From: Macropodus opercularis
Taxonomy: Eukaryota > Chordata > Actinopteri > Anabantiformes > Osphronemidae
Reading direction: 5' to 3'
DNA: 64,000 nt
Assembly: GCA_030770545.1 (NCBI GenBank)
Contig: CM061094.1
Location: 3,147,001 to 3,211,000, forward strand
Of the stretch, positions 30,409-43,589 are shown one piece after another. The notes under the pieces are model-generated. The model was not told the DNA's origin. It searched no databases and was given only the letters and a program-made list of their open reading frames with translations. Position 1 is the first letter of the stretch. Every line of letters begins with the position of its first letter. The translations under genes and the position numbers were made by a program.

Positions 30409-33400
30409 GTCAGTCTGTAATCCATAATCTATAATTCTGTAGTAAGTATAAATATAAAGGCCGCTTATTGAAGCTCGTAACCAATGGTCAATAGCCAGAA
30501 ACCACAGGTCTGTATAAAGGATTTCAGGAGTTACAGTTAACATTTTACTGTTGACACATTGTTCTTGAGAATATAATCAGTTTTCAAAATTCTGCAGCAT
30601 TCATCATTTTTTCCTGCTCAGCCATTTGACAAGGACTCCTGAATGGCGCTAGAGATGAACTCAGAGTGGTGACTAATGCAGAGAGCATTCATGTCTGAAT
30701 AGACATTGAACAGTCAGGCCGTGTTTGTATAGAGAGGTAATTGTTTGCATAGAGAGGTTATAACAGTTCATATATGCAATACATAGTAATCTCCCTCGCA
30801 CAGTCCAGACCATCAAGTCATTTTTGTCTTCTGCTGCTCGTGGTGCTCATTGTTTTTATCTTTGTTTTGATTTGTCCAACCTCTATCTGTCTCTCTCTCT
30901 CTCTCTCTGCCTGTAATCTGTTTGCTTCCATTTCTGTCTCAAACAATAACTGTCTCATCCTTTTCCTTCACATATGTTTTGTATCAGTATTTGCTTTATT
31001 GCTCCCCTCGATGTCCTCCCCTTATCTCCCTAATCTGATTGCTCCTTCAGGTTAAGTCGACTGATTTTCTGCCAAGCTCTCTGTCAGTCTGCCTGGTGCG
31101 CCCATCCGCATCTCTGTGTGTCCACCTGCTCCTCTCCTGCCTTTCTTTCTTCTCGCTGTCTGTCTTCTGTCTTCATCTGACCGCTTTTTCTATTTTTATC
31201 CAGTTGTTTGTGAGCCTGCACTGGCAGTGACTCAGTGTCTCTAAGCTCCAGTCCACTTTCATCTCCCCCCTGCCACATACATAAGTGCACACAAGACCCA
31301 TACAGTACACACACACACACACACGCACACGTTTCTTAGTGCTCATGCTCTCTATCAGATAACAAAGACTATTATTTGGATCAGTCTGTTGATGGACAGC
31401 AGGGACAACAGCAAGGTATAAAATTGGAGCCTTAAAGGACACGACATGTAGGCAGCGTTTTGAGTCGTCGTTTGTTGGCAAATATTGCCTTCAGCGGAGA
31501 CAGAAAATGTCAAGCAGCATGAAATTATCATGCGCCAGTGTTTGTCTCTTTGACCAATGCGTAATCAATTGCAATACTGGCTCATTTTACAGACTTTAGC
31601 TGTAGGAAAACATGCAGTAAATGACAGATGATGTTAATACATATGTATATCACGGATTTTTATGTTTCCAGAACTACGTGCAATTAAATCCAGCAGATTC
31701 TGCATGATGTGTTTGAAAGAAGCTAACGGATGGCGAGAAGAAAAACAGAAGTGGTGGCAACAGAGCTGAAGTTGAAACTGTTAAATTTCAAAATAAAGCA
31801 TTATGACATAACATTTAGTATTCATAATTAATTATAGTTAATTGCAAGAATTCCCTAACATTGTTAAAGCTTTAAAAAGCATTGCTAGACAAGCAGAAGA
31901 AGTATTTCTATTTTAGCAATCAATTGACCAATGTTTGGTTTTATTTTGAAAGTATGTCTAAACTGGGCTTTTATTCATGATCTTAACAGCATTTACAGTG
32001 ATAAGAAAACCAAGGACAATATTTTAGCCCCAGCTAGAACAAGCAGAAGAAGTATTTTTAATAAATCTGTTATTTTAATGTTTAAGCTCAGCTTATATTT
32101 ATGCTTTTCAGAGCATTCACAATGATAAGAAAGCAGAGGAAAACATTTTAGCTTCAGTGTAGCTGTAAATAGAGTTACATGCTATTTGGCATCTAACTAT
32201 TGTACCTCCAGTTGAATTGTTTGACGTTTGTATGTTTGTCATATATGCTGATGACACACAATACACTTTTATTTAAACTTTACTTTTGGTTTTCTTAGCT
32301 GTTACTTACTTTTTTCTGTGATGCACAAAATCTTTCCCATGTCCAACATTCGTGGTGTAGTTGTTGTGTACATTGCACAAAATCAATTCACACTAAAGCT
32401 GCTTCAATAATTGAATACTTAAATTACTGTTTCTCAACTAATGTGTAGTTGGGAGGAAATCGCTACTTTCTAGGGTCTAAAACACTGCTGCTTAGTTGGA
32501 ATCATTCTGTTAACCCTTTGTGAACCTTAGCTCAGCTTTTTTGTCTGCAGGACTTAGGGTGGGATCCGACTGGGGCTTCCTGTTCACTGACATCAACAAG
32601 CTCCATTCACTGTGTCAATGGCCATACGTAATAATAGTCAAATGAAAAAGGCAGAAAAATTAAAAAAAACCCTTTTATTCAATAGTCCCAGTTTCATTTC
32701 AAGTGTTTGTTTTGTCACAGTGATTTGTTTGGAAGAGGGATATCAATATATAGACTTTGTCAAGAATAAATCACATTGTCACAATCAGGTACACAGGCAA
32801 AAATAGTTTATTGCAACTTTATGGGCAACAGTCTTTTCAATGTCATTACATCAATCACTTGATTTTGACACACCAGAGACTGTTGAGGTTGGCACCAAAG
32901 CAAATAGAGCAATCTAGACCAAAATACAATTCAACTTCTCGCTCTTCTCATCTGACATATTAAAGATCAGTTGGCTCTTTTTCTTCTTTAATGAAGTGTT
33001 TGAATTACAGACTACAGCTCTTATTAAATAATTTGATGAAATACTGTGTTGGCTGGTGATGGTAACACACTGAAAGATATCATGCTATATGTCATACTCA
33101 TACGTAAATAGAGTTTTAATAACAGGCTGAGTTTTGTTTAATTCTAGTTCATGTGTAATTACAGAAGAGAAGATCAGCGAGGGAGAGGAAGGGGGAGAAG
33201 TAATGAGATAGATTCCCTAAGAGGGATGTGTTTTTTATTTTGGGAAAAAAGCCTAGCCAGGGGCAGCCAACGAACGCTTACAGGGGAGAGGAAGCGAAGG
33301 ATGACGATGAAAAAGGAAAGAACCATAGTAACAGCTGCTCAGTGTGCTTAAAGGTAGACGGTAGAGGAAGGTGGGCGTTATATAGATCCCGAAATACAAA

Positions 33401-33615
33401 CCTTGAGTCACCACCAACTCTGTTTTTCATGGACACAGTTTGTCAGATTTATGGCTGTTGAAGACTCAAGCTAAAATACTTTTCTTGTTACGCTTGGTAA
33501 CACCTTTTGTTATTTGTATTATACTTTATGAATCTTTGCAGTGTGAATGCGTCTCTACATATCCTGTGATTTGGGGATATAAACATTTCTTTGTCCTTTT
33601 GTCTGATTGGCACAG
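30409..33615 (+). other. Intron 4
   Basis: 3.2 kb. Holds a (TC)n run at about 30890-30909, a CA run at about 31308-31330 and a diverged 150-bp direct duplication at 31888-32160. Otherwise AT-rich, with nothing recognised. Confidence 0.55.
31888..32160 (+). repeat. Diverged tandem duplication of about 150 bp
   Basis: 'ACAAGCAGAAGAAGTATTT' recurs at an offset of about 150 bp (31889 and 32039). It is followed in both copies by matching blocks, 'TTTATTCATGATCTTAACAG' against 'TTTATGCTTTTCAGAG', then 'CA..AGTGATAAGAAA', then 'ATTTTAGC'. The copies differ by many substitutions and small indels, so the event is old. Confidence 0.65.
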
Positions 33616-33838
33616 GTGGAACGTGATGACTGCACCCCCCACAATGTGACGCTGGGTTACTACGTGACCAGCGGCAAAACTGTATACATTTCCTCCTTGG
33701 TCGTTGAGGCGCTGAATGTTTACGGTTTTGACAAGCTGCTGTCGGACATCAGGCAGCACACCCCATCGGTTAAGGCAGTGCTGGTTCCCGTGGCAACCTG
33801 GGTGTCCACTCCAAGCATTCACCTGCAGCTGAAAACAG
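33616..33838 (+). CDS. kiaa1549l: KIAA1549L-like exon 5: SEA-like module 1, second half
   Basis: 223 nt, phase 0 in and phase 1 out. It encodes about residues 645-718. 'NVTLGYYVTSGK' forms a strand, 'SSLVVEALNVYGFDKLLSDI' a helix and 'AVLVPVATWV' a final strand, completing the module begun in exon 4. One sequon (HNVT) is present. Family members share this pattern, and the linking phases to exons 4 and 6 agree. Confidence 0.87.
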
Positions 33839-35929
33839 GTGATGAAACCTGGTGTAAAGAAGGGGAAGCAAATCAGCCTTAAATAACAGAGTCCGACGAA
33901 AAGACTTGCTTTTGTTCAAATTTAGGAAATTCTGATTACGTGTCCGTCGTCCTACTCGATACGCTAAATCCCATAGAAACTCCCATGATTGCAAAGCAAC
34001 TGCAGTTTGTTCCATTCACTTAGACAGTCTCCTAAGCCTCTTAACAGAACATGCTTCGGTACAAACACGCACGCACACGCAAACACAAACACATGCGTAC
34101 ACTGAAACTGAGTCCTCTGAGAAACGGGCTGTTTAAAAGGGATGCGTAGATTGAGAACTGTTCTAAAAATACACATTTTAGTTTTTAAATTCTGTGTGAG
34201 CAAATGAAAATACCAGTAAAGACTGAAACTCTAACTGAACTTGCTCTAGTGAGAATAAACGTCTTGCTTCTGACGTCTTGATTTTTGATGATAACAGGAA
34301 ATCACATTACCATGAATCACGCTTCGTTCCAAACCACCTTGAGTTTTACAGCAAGGTTTTTGTTTTGTCGGTTTTGGACGATCTTTAGCAGATTTTCTTA
34401 CGGTAGCTGTCGTCTGTATCACATCTGCAAATGGCGAGTGTGTCAACAGGTGAGTTGACACCTGGAGGGATTGAGTAAAAGCTGGAGGGATTTTAGGGAA
34501 AAGGTTTTTAGTGATTGCACAGCATGTCATATTATGTCATTTGATGCAACATCACACACTGGGAGATTGAATATATTAAAGTCGCTTTTTTTTTAATACC
34601 AAAAGTAATTGAGCTAAACAATACTTTATGTTATTATAATGGCCAGATTACCTCAACTATCAGCTCTACCAGGTCTTCAGCTGCCTCTCTTTCATCCAAT
34701 CTCATTTGTTTTTCGTCTCATTGGTTTAGTTTTATGTGAAAGTGTTTAAAACCATTTAAATTCAAATTAACTTGAGCAGATGAGTAATTATATAACAATC
34801 TATATTTCAATCTACAATGTTGAGGAAATAATTTCAGTAATTTCCTTCCCCTTGCTCCTGAAATAACTGCGCCTCCTCACCCACAGACCAAGCACATACA
34901 GTCCCGACCTTTGCGTTTAATATTTACTTTAAAGAAGATGCTATACAGCCCATCCAAGTTGTCACATACATCTGACGGAACACATGACATCTGGTAGTAA
35001 CTGCCCTTAATTATTTACACACCCACAGCAATATTCCACTAATGTGGACACTTTTGTGGCCTGTGACTACATGTATGTATACTGCAGTAAAGACTCTTCC
35101 TATGTTGGTGTACAGCTGTGTGAAGCAGTCACTAGAGGCAGGAACAAAATCCATGTCTGTCTCGCTCAGCTCATAAACCATAAATACACAGTGAATGGCA
35201 ATTTACCATCCGCCAATTTGCATATGATTACTACAGTAACTGGGTCAACGCTTGCTACAGTACAGTGCGTGTTGCAGGCTAAGAGACCAGTGAAGAGTCG
35301 TGTTTAGGGAGAATGTATGCTGCGCTTATGAGCAGCACCGTCTCGTATATTTAGGTCAGAACGTTGTTCCTATCCCAGTCCTTTCCGAGGTTTTTAAAAA
35401 ATGAAGAGTGCTGGGACAGAATGGAGGGCGACCGCAGTAAAAGGATTATGACAACATTAATAACATCCTGTATAATCTGCTGATAGACTCAATATTGTTA
35501 AACGTGTTCTTTACCGGTGCGGAGCCGTGTGACGTTGGCAGACGGCTCTTCTTTCTTTTTTGGTCTCATTCTAGATAGTGGCGATAATCCTCTTTCTCTG
35601 TCTCAGTATTTAGGCTTATTGGTCACACAGACATCATGTATCTAGAGCACTACTTTGATTAATACCTAAAGTCAAGCCCCAGATACAGGTTTAAGCTCTA
35701 AACAATAGATAGAGTCTATATAAATAGTCTTACTTCAGCTTCTTCTCAGTAGTTCTTATAAACACAAATCAGACTTTTAATTTTAAATTAATATCTTTCT
35801 GCCTGTAAATTTAAGGTTCTTATATTTTAGTTTATTGATTAAACAGAAAAACATACATTTATGTTGGTTGTATTTATTTTGTAGCTGTTTTCAATATTAA
35901 CTTATTAAGATTTTTATGTCTTCTGTCAG
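33839..35929 (+). other. Intron 5
   Basis: 2.1 kb with no recognised feature. The acceptor is TTCTGTCAG. Confidence 0.6.
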
Positions 35930-36063
35930 TGCTGAGGTTTGTTGGCCCCACAGACAACATCTACTCCTGCAGTTTTGTTCAGATGTTGGAGCAGAGGCTG
36001 GAAAACGCTTTTGATGAGGCACAGGACAAAGTGCTGGAGACCTACAACAGGCTCACTGTAGAG
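35930..36063 (+). CDS. kiaa1549l: KIAA1549L-like exon 6: SEA-like module 2, first half
   Basis: 134 nt, phase 1 in and phase 0 out, with donor GTACTG. It encodes about residues 719-763: strand 'VLRFVG', a Cys-containing segment 'NIYSCSFVQ', then the helix 'MLEQRLENAFDEAQDKVLE' and 'TYNRLTVE'. The form F-x2-LE-x-RLE-x-AF is the same as in module 3, 'FASLMEQRLAELF'. Confidence 0.88.
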
Positions 36064-36883
36064 GTACTGCACAACTTCATGGACAGCTACCGTGGTTTTA
36101 GCTACTGTAATTATTATTATGCATGTAGCACTGTAATCATGCTAATAATAACTCTTTACACAAATTTCTACGGCTTCATAGCCGTTTTTATTTGCTCGCT
36201 GCATTGTAGTTGCTACTCCATTGTAAATGTGATTCACTGCACAATATACTATATGAAATGTATTATTGAAAGGTACTATAACACACCTATTGTATATTTA
36301 AAAAACACTTGGTTTACAGGTGCAAGTGTCTGCAAATGTTATCGTGCTGTTTTTTGAAGCTTGGTGGTTTTCTTTTTCTTTTTTTACCACCTTCTTTTGT
36401 TGAGTTTTCTCTCTGGCTGCCAAGCTCTTCTCATGACAACAGGACATACATGCACGTACCGTCATAATCATAAAGTAGGTCTCAGCGAGCAGAAACAGAT
36501 AGAGGTTCCATTCATAATTTATCCTCTGAAATATTAACGCTCAGAGAGCAGTGTGATGGGAAATCCTCGTATCATCATCCACTTTACTATGGTGACTCAG
36601 TCACAGTATTTTCAGAGCTCCACACAGTTCTTATTATAGAAGGAAACATTGTTCATTCAAAGTGTCATACTGTGTCTGGAGCTGTTATGTATTCTTTATG
36701 TGCATTTCAGACATTTGATAACATTTTTCTGTGTGAAGTCTTGAATTATAGATGTGCTGGTTGTTTATGGGCTTACTGTAATAAAGAATATAATACACAT
36801 TTTAATATTGTACTTTTGAGGAACACAATGTATTGGTTGATTGAAATGAAATATTCAAAACGTGTTTTTGTGTTTGAACTTAG
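36064..36883 (+). other. Intron 6
   Basis: 820 bp with no recognised feature. The reading frame stays open for about 290 bases past the donor, but without family similarity. Confidence 0.6.
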
Positions 36884-37052
36884 ATCCAGAGCGTGTCCCA
36901 GGAGCGGGGCTCTCCATCAGTTACCCTAGTGTACGTGGTGAAGAATCAAGGTGTGATTCTTAACGGGACAGTCTCCAGTGGCTTGCTCAGTCAGCTGACT
37001 GCTGAGCTGGTGGGCTACTTCCTGTTCTACCCACCGCTGGTCATAGTTGAGC
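36884..37052 (+). CDS. kiaa1549l: KIAA1549L-like exon 7: SEA-like module 2, second half
   Basis: 169 nt, phase 0 in and phase 1 out, with a strong donor GTAAGT. It encodes about residues 764-819: strand 'SVTLVYVVKNQGVI', an NGT sequon, helix 'SSGLLSQLTAELVGY' and strand 'PPLVIVEP'. The pattern S-V-x-L-x-Y-V-V is close to the second strand of SEA domains, but the autocleavage G-S-V-V-V motif is absent. Confidence 0.88.
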
Positions 37053-40000
37053 GTAAGTAAACCTGTGTCGGTGAGAAAAATCAGAAAGATGGATACGCCT
37101 GTGTTATTCATGTACTGTATGTGTGTACAGGTAGCACATTCCAGGTCGTCTGGAAACCTGTCAAGAGTTCTAAGCAGTCACCGGCTGCACGAGTGGACTC
37201 CACAGCCCTGACTGCTCGTTTTTACACAATCACAGTAACAAAAGGTTGTTTTGCTCTTGTGGCTACAAATAAAGACTTGGCTGCTGTCTAAGCCATAATG
37301 ACTCATGTCGCATAAACAAATTAGAGTCCAGCCAGGACGCTCAATATTTATTTGTTTAATGTATCTCCAACATGCCCTGTCAGGCAGCGATGATGAATTT
37401 GAAAAGCTTAACGGAGGGATTTAAATAAAAATGGGTAATTCATCTGTGGAGGAGTCAGTGTGGCTCTGAGTCATAGTTTAACATAAATATACGACTTGCA
37501 TGCTGGAAGCCTTTCTGCAGTAACGGAGCCACTTTTTGAGCAGATGCAGCCTTTCAGAATTGATTTCCTTAACGTTGTCTTAAACAACTTTGTGTATGGC
37601 TGCTTTTGCAAGAGCTTCATCTGAAGTGACCATTCAGATTGTACACTACAAACAAAGAAGGCGTTAACGTTCTACTGACTTGACATTATGTTGTCCCAAT
37701 GGATGCTATTTTAGTTCACTAAAAGCAAGGAAGATGTTCTCTCTGTTACAGTCTCAGTGGTCATTTATAGTTCATAATGTGACTTTTTAGATGTAGTATC
37801 CTCTTTTTAGTATATTGTCATCTCGCTAAGTGTAATTCTCTCATGTTGCTTATTCTTTCCCCATTAGCTTTATATTATTAAGTATTAAGTAATATGAAGA
37901 CCACACTGATGCTGATGTAGATGTTGAATTTGTACCATATGTTTATTTCAACCAAACTTGAAGGAGCTATATTTGACCAGATCCAATGTTATCCACAGTC
38001 TGTGAAGGTTGACTTGAAAATAGACACGGTGGCCACATCCCCGCTCTGCTTTTTGTGTGTGTTCTTTTCAGCTTTTCAGTGTGCCGAGCTTAAATCCTTG
38101 GGGATGTTTGCACTCAGAACACTATTTTCAGTTTTTAAAATCTCAGTCAGAGGTTGGAGCCAAAATGAAAGAAAGTTATCACAGTAGTAAGGTCACTGCT
38201 GCTGTTTGATTTCTTCCTACACAACTGGACATTTGGACGAGTCCAGTCGCTTCATGCTAATTTTAAAAGCCGTTGCATAACAGTTGTTGTCTGGCTCATT
38301 CTGTGTAGCAGCGTGCCACCGGGCTGAGACAGGTTTACATAGCAAGCGTAGGGTGCCTTCAACAACACTGATCACTGAGAAGCACTGACTACACTGCGGG
38401 GCACTGTATGATTCATGCCTTTGTGTTCGTTTGACCTGCTTTTCAAGAATATTTAATTTGTGTTAGTAAAACAAACTACTCTAGTCTTTAGCATATTGCG
38501 AAGCTCGGATTTCAGTTTTCTACTAAATAGACTGATAAATGATCATTTGGTAATATCTACAGTACAAGGTCTACCTACAATAAAAGAGGGTGTCTAAATT
38601 TTGAAGACTTTAATCACAGTGTTTTACTGAACTGCAGCAGTTCACACGGGTAGTGTTTTGTCTTTCACACGATTCATGACAAAACATCAAAACACAAGTA
38701 AAAGACTGGAGAGTTCATAGATGAGCCACATGAGCTGTGTTTGTATTCCATTCCAGACTCTAGTGCCATCTGTGAGACTGTGAAAGGGCATAGCTCCTAT
38801 CATCTGAATCACGCCATAGGCAATCTGTTGTCCATGTCCCCTGAATGAGCTAATTTTAGCTTGGTACGATTAGATTAGAATCTATTTGTGCATGCTCTCA
38901 ACATCCAAAGGGCTAAAACATCACACTTCACATAGTCACATCTAACCCACTTGCCATCGCTATGGAAACTCAACTACTCATCCTGCAACAACGAGCAAAT
39001 GTATGTACTGTACAGCACAGATTGTTTATCATGTAACATGATAAAACGCAACAGAGAAAGAATGAATATTTACGGTCACATCAGTGAAAAGTCCTGACGT
39101 TTATTGGCACAGACACATTGACTGCAGCTTTATTGACAGCACTAATAGATGATCAATTCTCATGTGAGCAAAGCTGCCTGAACATTGATTTTCACTATCA
39201 GTTTACATGAAGAGCAGTCGTGCGAGCGGCTGCCTGCGTGACTGCAGCATGTAACCACTTAACTAGAGAGTGCTCCGCTAAACAGCGTCTGATAACAAAC
39301 CCAAGCAAGGTGAAGAAGGTCAAATCAGGTCATTTACAAAGCGAAACGATACAATACACCAGCATCGGCAGGACGGTGGGACCACATCTGCAGTTTTTGA
39401 GAATGCCACTGAAATTCTTCCCAAAAGTAAACAATTCATATTTGAAAAAAATATGATTCATTATTACAACGGATGTTTGCACACACACACAACACCACAC
39501 ACCACCATCATGAATCTAATCCAGATTGAAAGATTTTGTCCTGCTGCTACTGGGCCTTTCTGTTGCAAAAGTGAAACTACATAATCGTGGTTATTGTGTT
39601 CATCTTTCTCACTTTGGGTCTAAGTGGAACTGAGAGAAAGTCAAGAAAAATGTGTTGATAATCACAGAATTATAGCCTAATCTTATCGTTTAGAACTGTG
39701 ACTATATAACTAACTATCCTTTTCTGGAGTTATGCAACCACATTTTCCAGCTGGTGTGCTGATGAATTGAGTGCACTGGATTTGTCTGCTCACTGAACGG
39801 ATTTTCCAAAGGGCACTGAATGTGTTTGAACCGCAACACTTCACTGCTGCTTGTCTTAAGGGTTTATGTGAGCTTGTTTAAGTTAAAGGAAGAGCTTAGT
39901 GAATGTAAATGTGCTCACGTAGAGATGCACCAGGGAGGCGGCAGTAGACAGTCAGAGACCTGAGCTAAAACACTGGCTGGTATTAACAGCTAACGCTGCT

Positions 40001-41157
40001 GCAGCACTATTGACTCCAGCTAAACACGTCTCTCGGCAGACAGCCAGGACGGGGGAGTTACAGTAGGTGAGACAGATGGCGAAACGGGCAGATGGGTGAT
40101 AAGGAGGGATAGGTTGACGGATGAACAGGACACAGACAGAGTCCGATGAACTGACGGAGTGATGATGGGTGGAGGAAGGCAGAAGGAGACAGTTGGATGG
40201 ACAGGGAGGAGCGAATGTTTCTGGAAGCAAACAGAGCGAAAGGTCCTCTGAAAAGCAAAACGACACCGTTGTATTATTGCTTTATATGCTAAATTGTCCA
40301 GAGCAAGTACATCTAGCTTTGGCAGATGCACTGGTTTTTACTTCCAACACTAAAGAGTAGTTTTGTAACATTTTTGCACTAGATCAGGGTCAAAACAGAG
40401 TCAATAGTCTCATTATTGACACTACAACTATTGTACCGATCCATTTCAAAGCTAGAAACACTCAGACAGTCCATCATCACTTTAAGAGAATCTTGAAAAC
40501 TGTCCTTGGTCTGATTAGTCCAGGTTTATGAGGTTTTTGTGATGCTTTGCTGGTGCCACTGTTTGTGAATGACTTAGTGACAGGCCATCTCATCTGGTCA
40601 CCATTGTTTATTTTTTAACAGGACCCCAAACACAACTCTAGGTTATGTAAGAGCAATCTGTCCAAGAAGGAGAGTGATGCAGTGCTGCGTTAGATCACCT
40701 GGCCTCTGCAGTCACACAATAAAAAACCAAGCGACCCAGGTTCAGAATGAAATGGATCAAAGAGTGAAGGAAAACAAGCCCACAAATACTCTCCACCTCT
40801 TCGAAAACCATTCCTTGCGACTACGTTGCGAAGCTGAATGTCAAGAGTGATACAGTACAGTGTCATCAAAAGGCAGCTACTTCGTAAATAGTCAATGTCA
40901 TAACATATTCTGTGTTGTTTCAGGCATTGTTTACTACTTACAGTACAATAATTCCGTAAGTGTTCATTCATAGTTGGGATGTCTTCAAATTGATAGGAAT
41001 TAAAGGCCACTGAAGGGGAGGGTGTTTCCAAACCTTCATTTAAAGTAAATTCCGTATTAAAAATGTTGTTAAATGTTACAATTGAGTTCATAATAAGTAA
41101 AAGTGCTTTTCTGCAGAAAGGTAAACATGTAACCTTGTCTCTGCCTTTCCTCTCCAG
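37053..41157 (+). other. Intron 7
   Basis: 4.1 kb. No transposon, RNA gene or additional exon recognised. The acceptor is TTTCCTCTCCAG. Confidence 0.55.
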
Positions 41158-41217
41158 CTCTTGAATACCATAACCTCAACACATCGAAGGCGACGAAGAA
41201 CTATTGGGTGATAACGG
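41158..41217 (+). CDS. kiaa1549l: KIAA1549L-like exon 8: short linker into SEA-like module 3
   Basis: 60 nt, phase 1 on both sides (exactly 20 codons), encoding about residues 820-839. It reads 'LEYHNLNTSKATKNYWVITG' across the junction and holds an N-x-T sequon. 'NYWVITG' repeats the 'KYWVRTG' strand that opens module 1. Because it is symmetric, skipping it would remove 20 residues without shifting the frame. Confidence 0.85.
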
Positions 41218-41898
41218 GTAAATTGCTTGTGTCCACACAAACACACGCACAGACAAACGTGCTGCTGGGTGATCAGCGGTAATCAAGAGCCGCATCGATT
41301 GCACAAACCAGCAGTTAGTTAAATGCCCCAGTGTGCTCTGTTGTGCAATTCAGCACAACAGCACCGGCTCTTGCTTCCTTTGCTTCTGCCCGACCTCACG
41401 TCTTAACACCACCCCGCGTCCCTCGCTCGCTCGCTCTCTGTGCTCACGGTGTCTTTAGCCGCTTCTGTTGCTGGGAAAAACCTATTGATGTATAATTCAC
41501 GGCTTCCTGACTGGGGCAGAGAGAGACATCGCTTCACATCACATCACGGCCGCGTGTGAATGATGTCCGAGTGTGCGGCGAGTGTGTGTGTGTGTGTGTG
41601 TCCATCAGTTGCTCACTCAGGAGAAGATTGATGCAAACACCTGTCTGCATGTGTGTGTGTTTCTGGGTGAGCAGTTTTTCAGGATGTGTAGTCCTCCCTC
41701 CTGTCTCTTCTTTCCCTGCCATCAGTATTCTCATATTTTGTTTGCTTCTACTTTACAGTACATATACCCTCACCCATTTTGCCTTGTATTCAAGCTTTCA
41801 TTCCCACTTTACCGTCCATCCCCTTACCAAGCTCCTCTTTGGCCTGTATGCTTGCCTGAAAGCCGCTGGCCTTCTAAATCCCCCCTCCATCCTCACAG
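41218..41898 (+). other. Intron 8
   Basis: 681 bp with a short (GT)n at about 41579-41601. Nothing else recognised. Confidence 0.65.
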
Positions 41899-42059
41899 TG
41901 ATCCAGGATGTTGACAGCTCCTCTCTAGAGGCCAACTACCAGAGCTTTGCCAGTCTGATGGAGCAACGGCTAGCTGAGCTTTTCCTGGTGGCCGGAAGGC
42001 AGGGCTCTCGGACAGCTCGAGCCCGGCGGGCCACCACCGTGGGGATGTACACTGTACAG
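41899..42059 (+). CDS. kiaa1549l: KIAA1549L-like exon 9: SEA-like module 3, first half, with a basic site
   Basis: 161 nt, phase 1 in and phase 0 out, with donor GTAGGC. It encodes about residues 840-893: strand 'VIQDVDSSS', helix 'SFASLMEQRLAELFLVAG', then a basic loop 'RQGSRTARARRATTVG' and strand 'MYTVQ'. RARR followed by Ala resembles a furin-type site, and a basic 'RRAT' also occurs at this place in the paralogue as I recall it. The start and end phases repeat those of exons 4 and 6. Confidence 0.88.
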
Positions 42060-43589
42060 GTAGGCAAGGTGTTAAATTTACCTTTTCCAAATTAGAATTC
42101 ACTTGATGACGCATTTCTTATATTTTAAATGTAATAAACCCTTTAGTTATTAGACAATGACTTCTTAAATCTTCTTAATTACTAGTCTTTAATGATTAAT
42201 TCAGTCAATTAAAAATTATAGTGGAGTAGAGTATGTATTCAATTATGTAATTATTGAATTTAATTTCACTACTGGCTGACATAAATACATAGGATAAATA
42301 TAGATCTGTGTTTTTTCTGAAACTGTCATCATTATAATCAAATTATTTAATTCTTTGATAATGAAATAAATGTACTTTTGGTGAAGGTAATTGTGTTATA
42401 TAATCACATCAATATAACCTGAAAAGCCTTAACATCCAGCTTGACTTCCTTTTAGTATGATCATGCAGTTTTCCTCAAACCCTCAGTTGTCGTCACAAAT
42501 CATCACACATGGAAAGTAGCTGGAGACAAACTGGATGATGTGTTTCAGACTACACAGATATCGCGCTTCGAACGTTGCTTTAAATGTCAGTCAACCACGG
42601 AATACTGGTGACAACTAGCAAACAAAGCCCTAGTGCCCTTCATAATTCAGTCAAATATTAATATAAAGCTCAAAAAACTCTCTTGGTGCGTTCCCAGATG
42701 AACTTTAGAGACTAATCTGCAGCTTGTATTTGTAATATTGTTTTCTGTGAGCTGCGGGTGAGAGACTTTCTTTTGTGCATGAGAAATTATTATTATAATT
42801 TTTTTGAATGTCTCTTCAGGGATGCTGTTGTTGACGCCATCAAATTCAGTATTGCTTGAATACACATTTTTTTGTATGCTTCTTATGAATTCATACAATT
42901 TTATAAACAATAAGTCTAACAACCCCTTTTTCTTGAGTATCAAACTGAAGCACCACGTCTGACACTGGGTGAAATGTTTGGTGCCATTTTCTGTACAGCG
43001 TGTGTCACCTCAATACCTGATCCTCCACAGCGTGCAAATTAAAACTCAAAGGAGCTCTATGCCTTACAGCCTCTTAAGGCTTTTATGGGAAGTCCCAGGT
43101 GACAAATTTGTGAAGAGTGAGGTGAGAAGCTTGCAGAGACAGAGAGGTTACACGGGGTGAAGTCAGAGAAGAAGTCACCCAGCCATTTAATAACACACAT
43201 CCTTTCTTTTCACCGCAAACTCAAATGACTCCGACTCAATTAAATCGTGTGAAGTGTTGGTTAATTTAAAAAAGGTGTTTGATGTATGATAAAAGCAAAT
43301 TGAGACTTGGAGTGACGCAGCACTCACACTTAACTGCAGTTATCTTCAGGCAAGTGGCTCGTCGGGACCAAAGCAACTGAGCCGATTCAGATTTTTTATG
43401 GCACACTCGTAGATAAAGGAATTTTTAATCGTGTAGCGTAAGGAGATAAATACTTTCATATTAAATCTGTCCCTAGATGATCTATTATATTGATGTTATA
43501 TTTCTAGTAAACTAAATTATATTTTGGTCGTGTATATGTATGTTATAAAAATGTCTGAGACATTGAACACTTTATTAATGTCTTCCCAG
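42060..43589 (+). other. Intron 9
   Basis: 1.5 kb, AT-rich, with no recognised feature. The acceptor is TGTCTTCCCAG. Confidence 0.6.
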
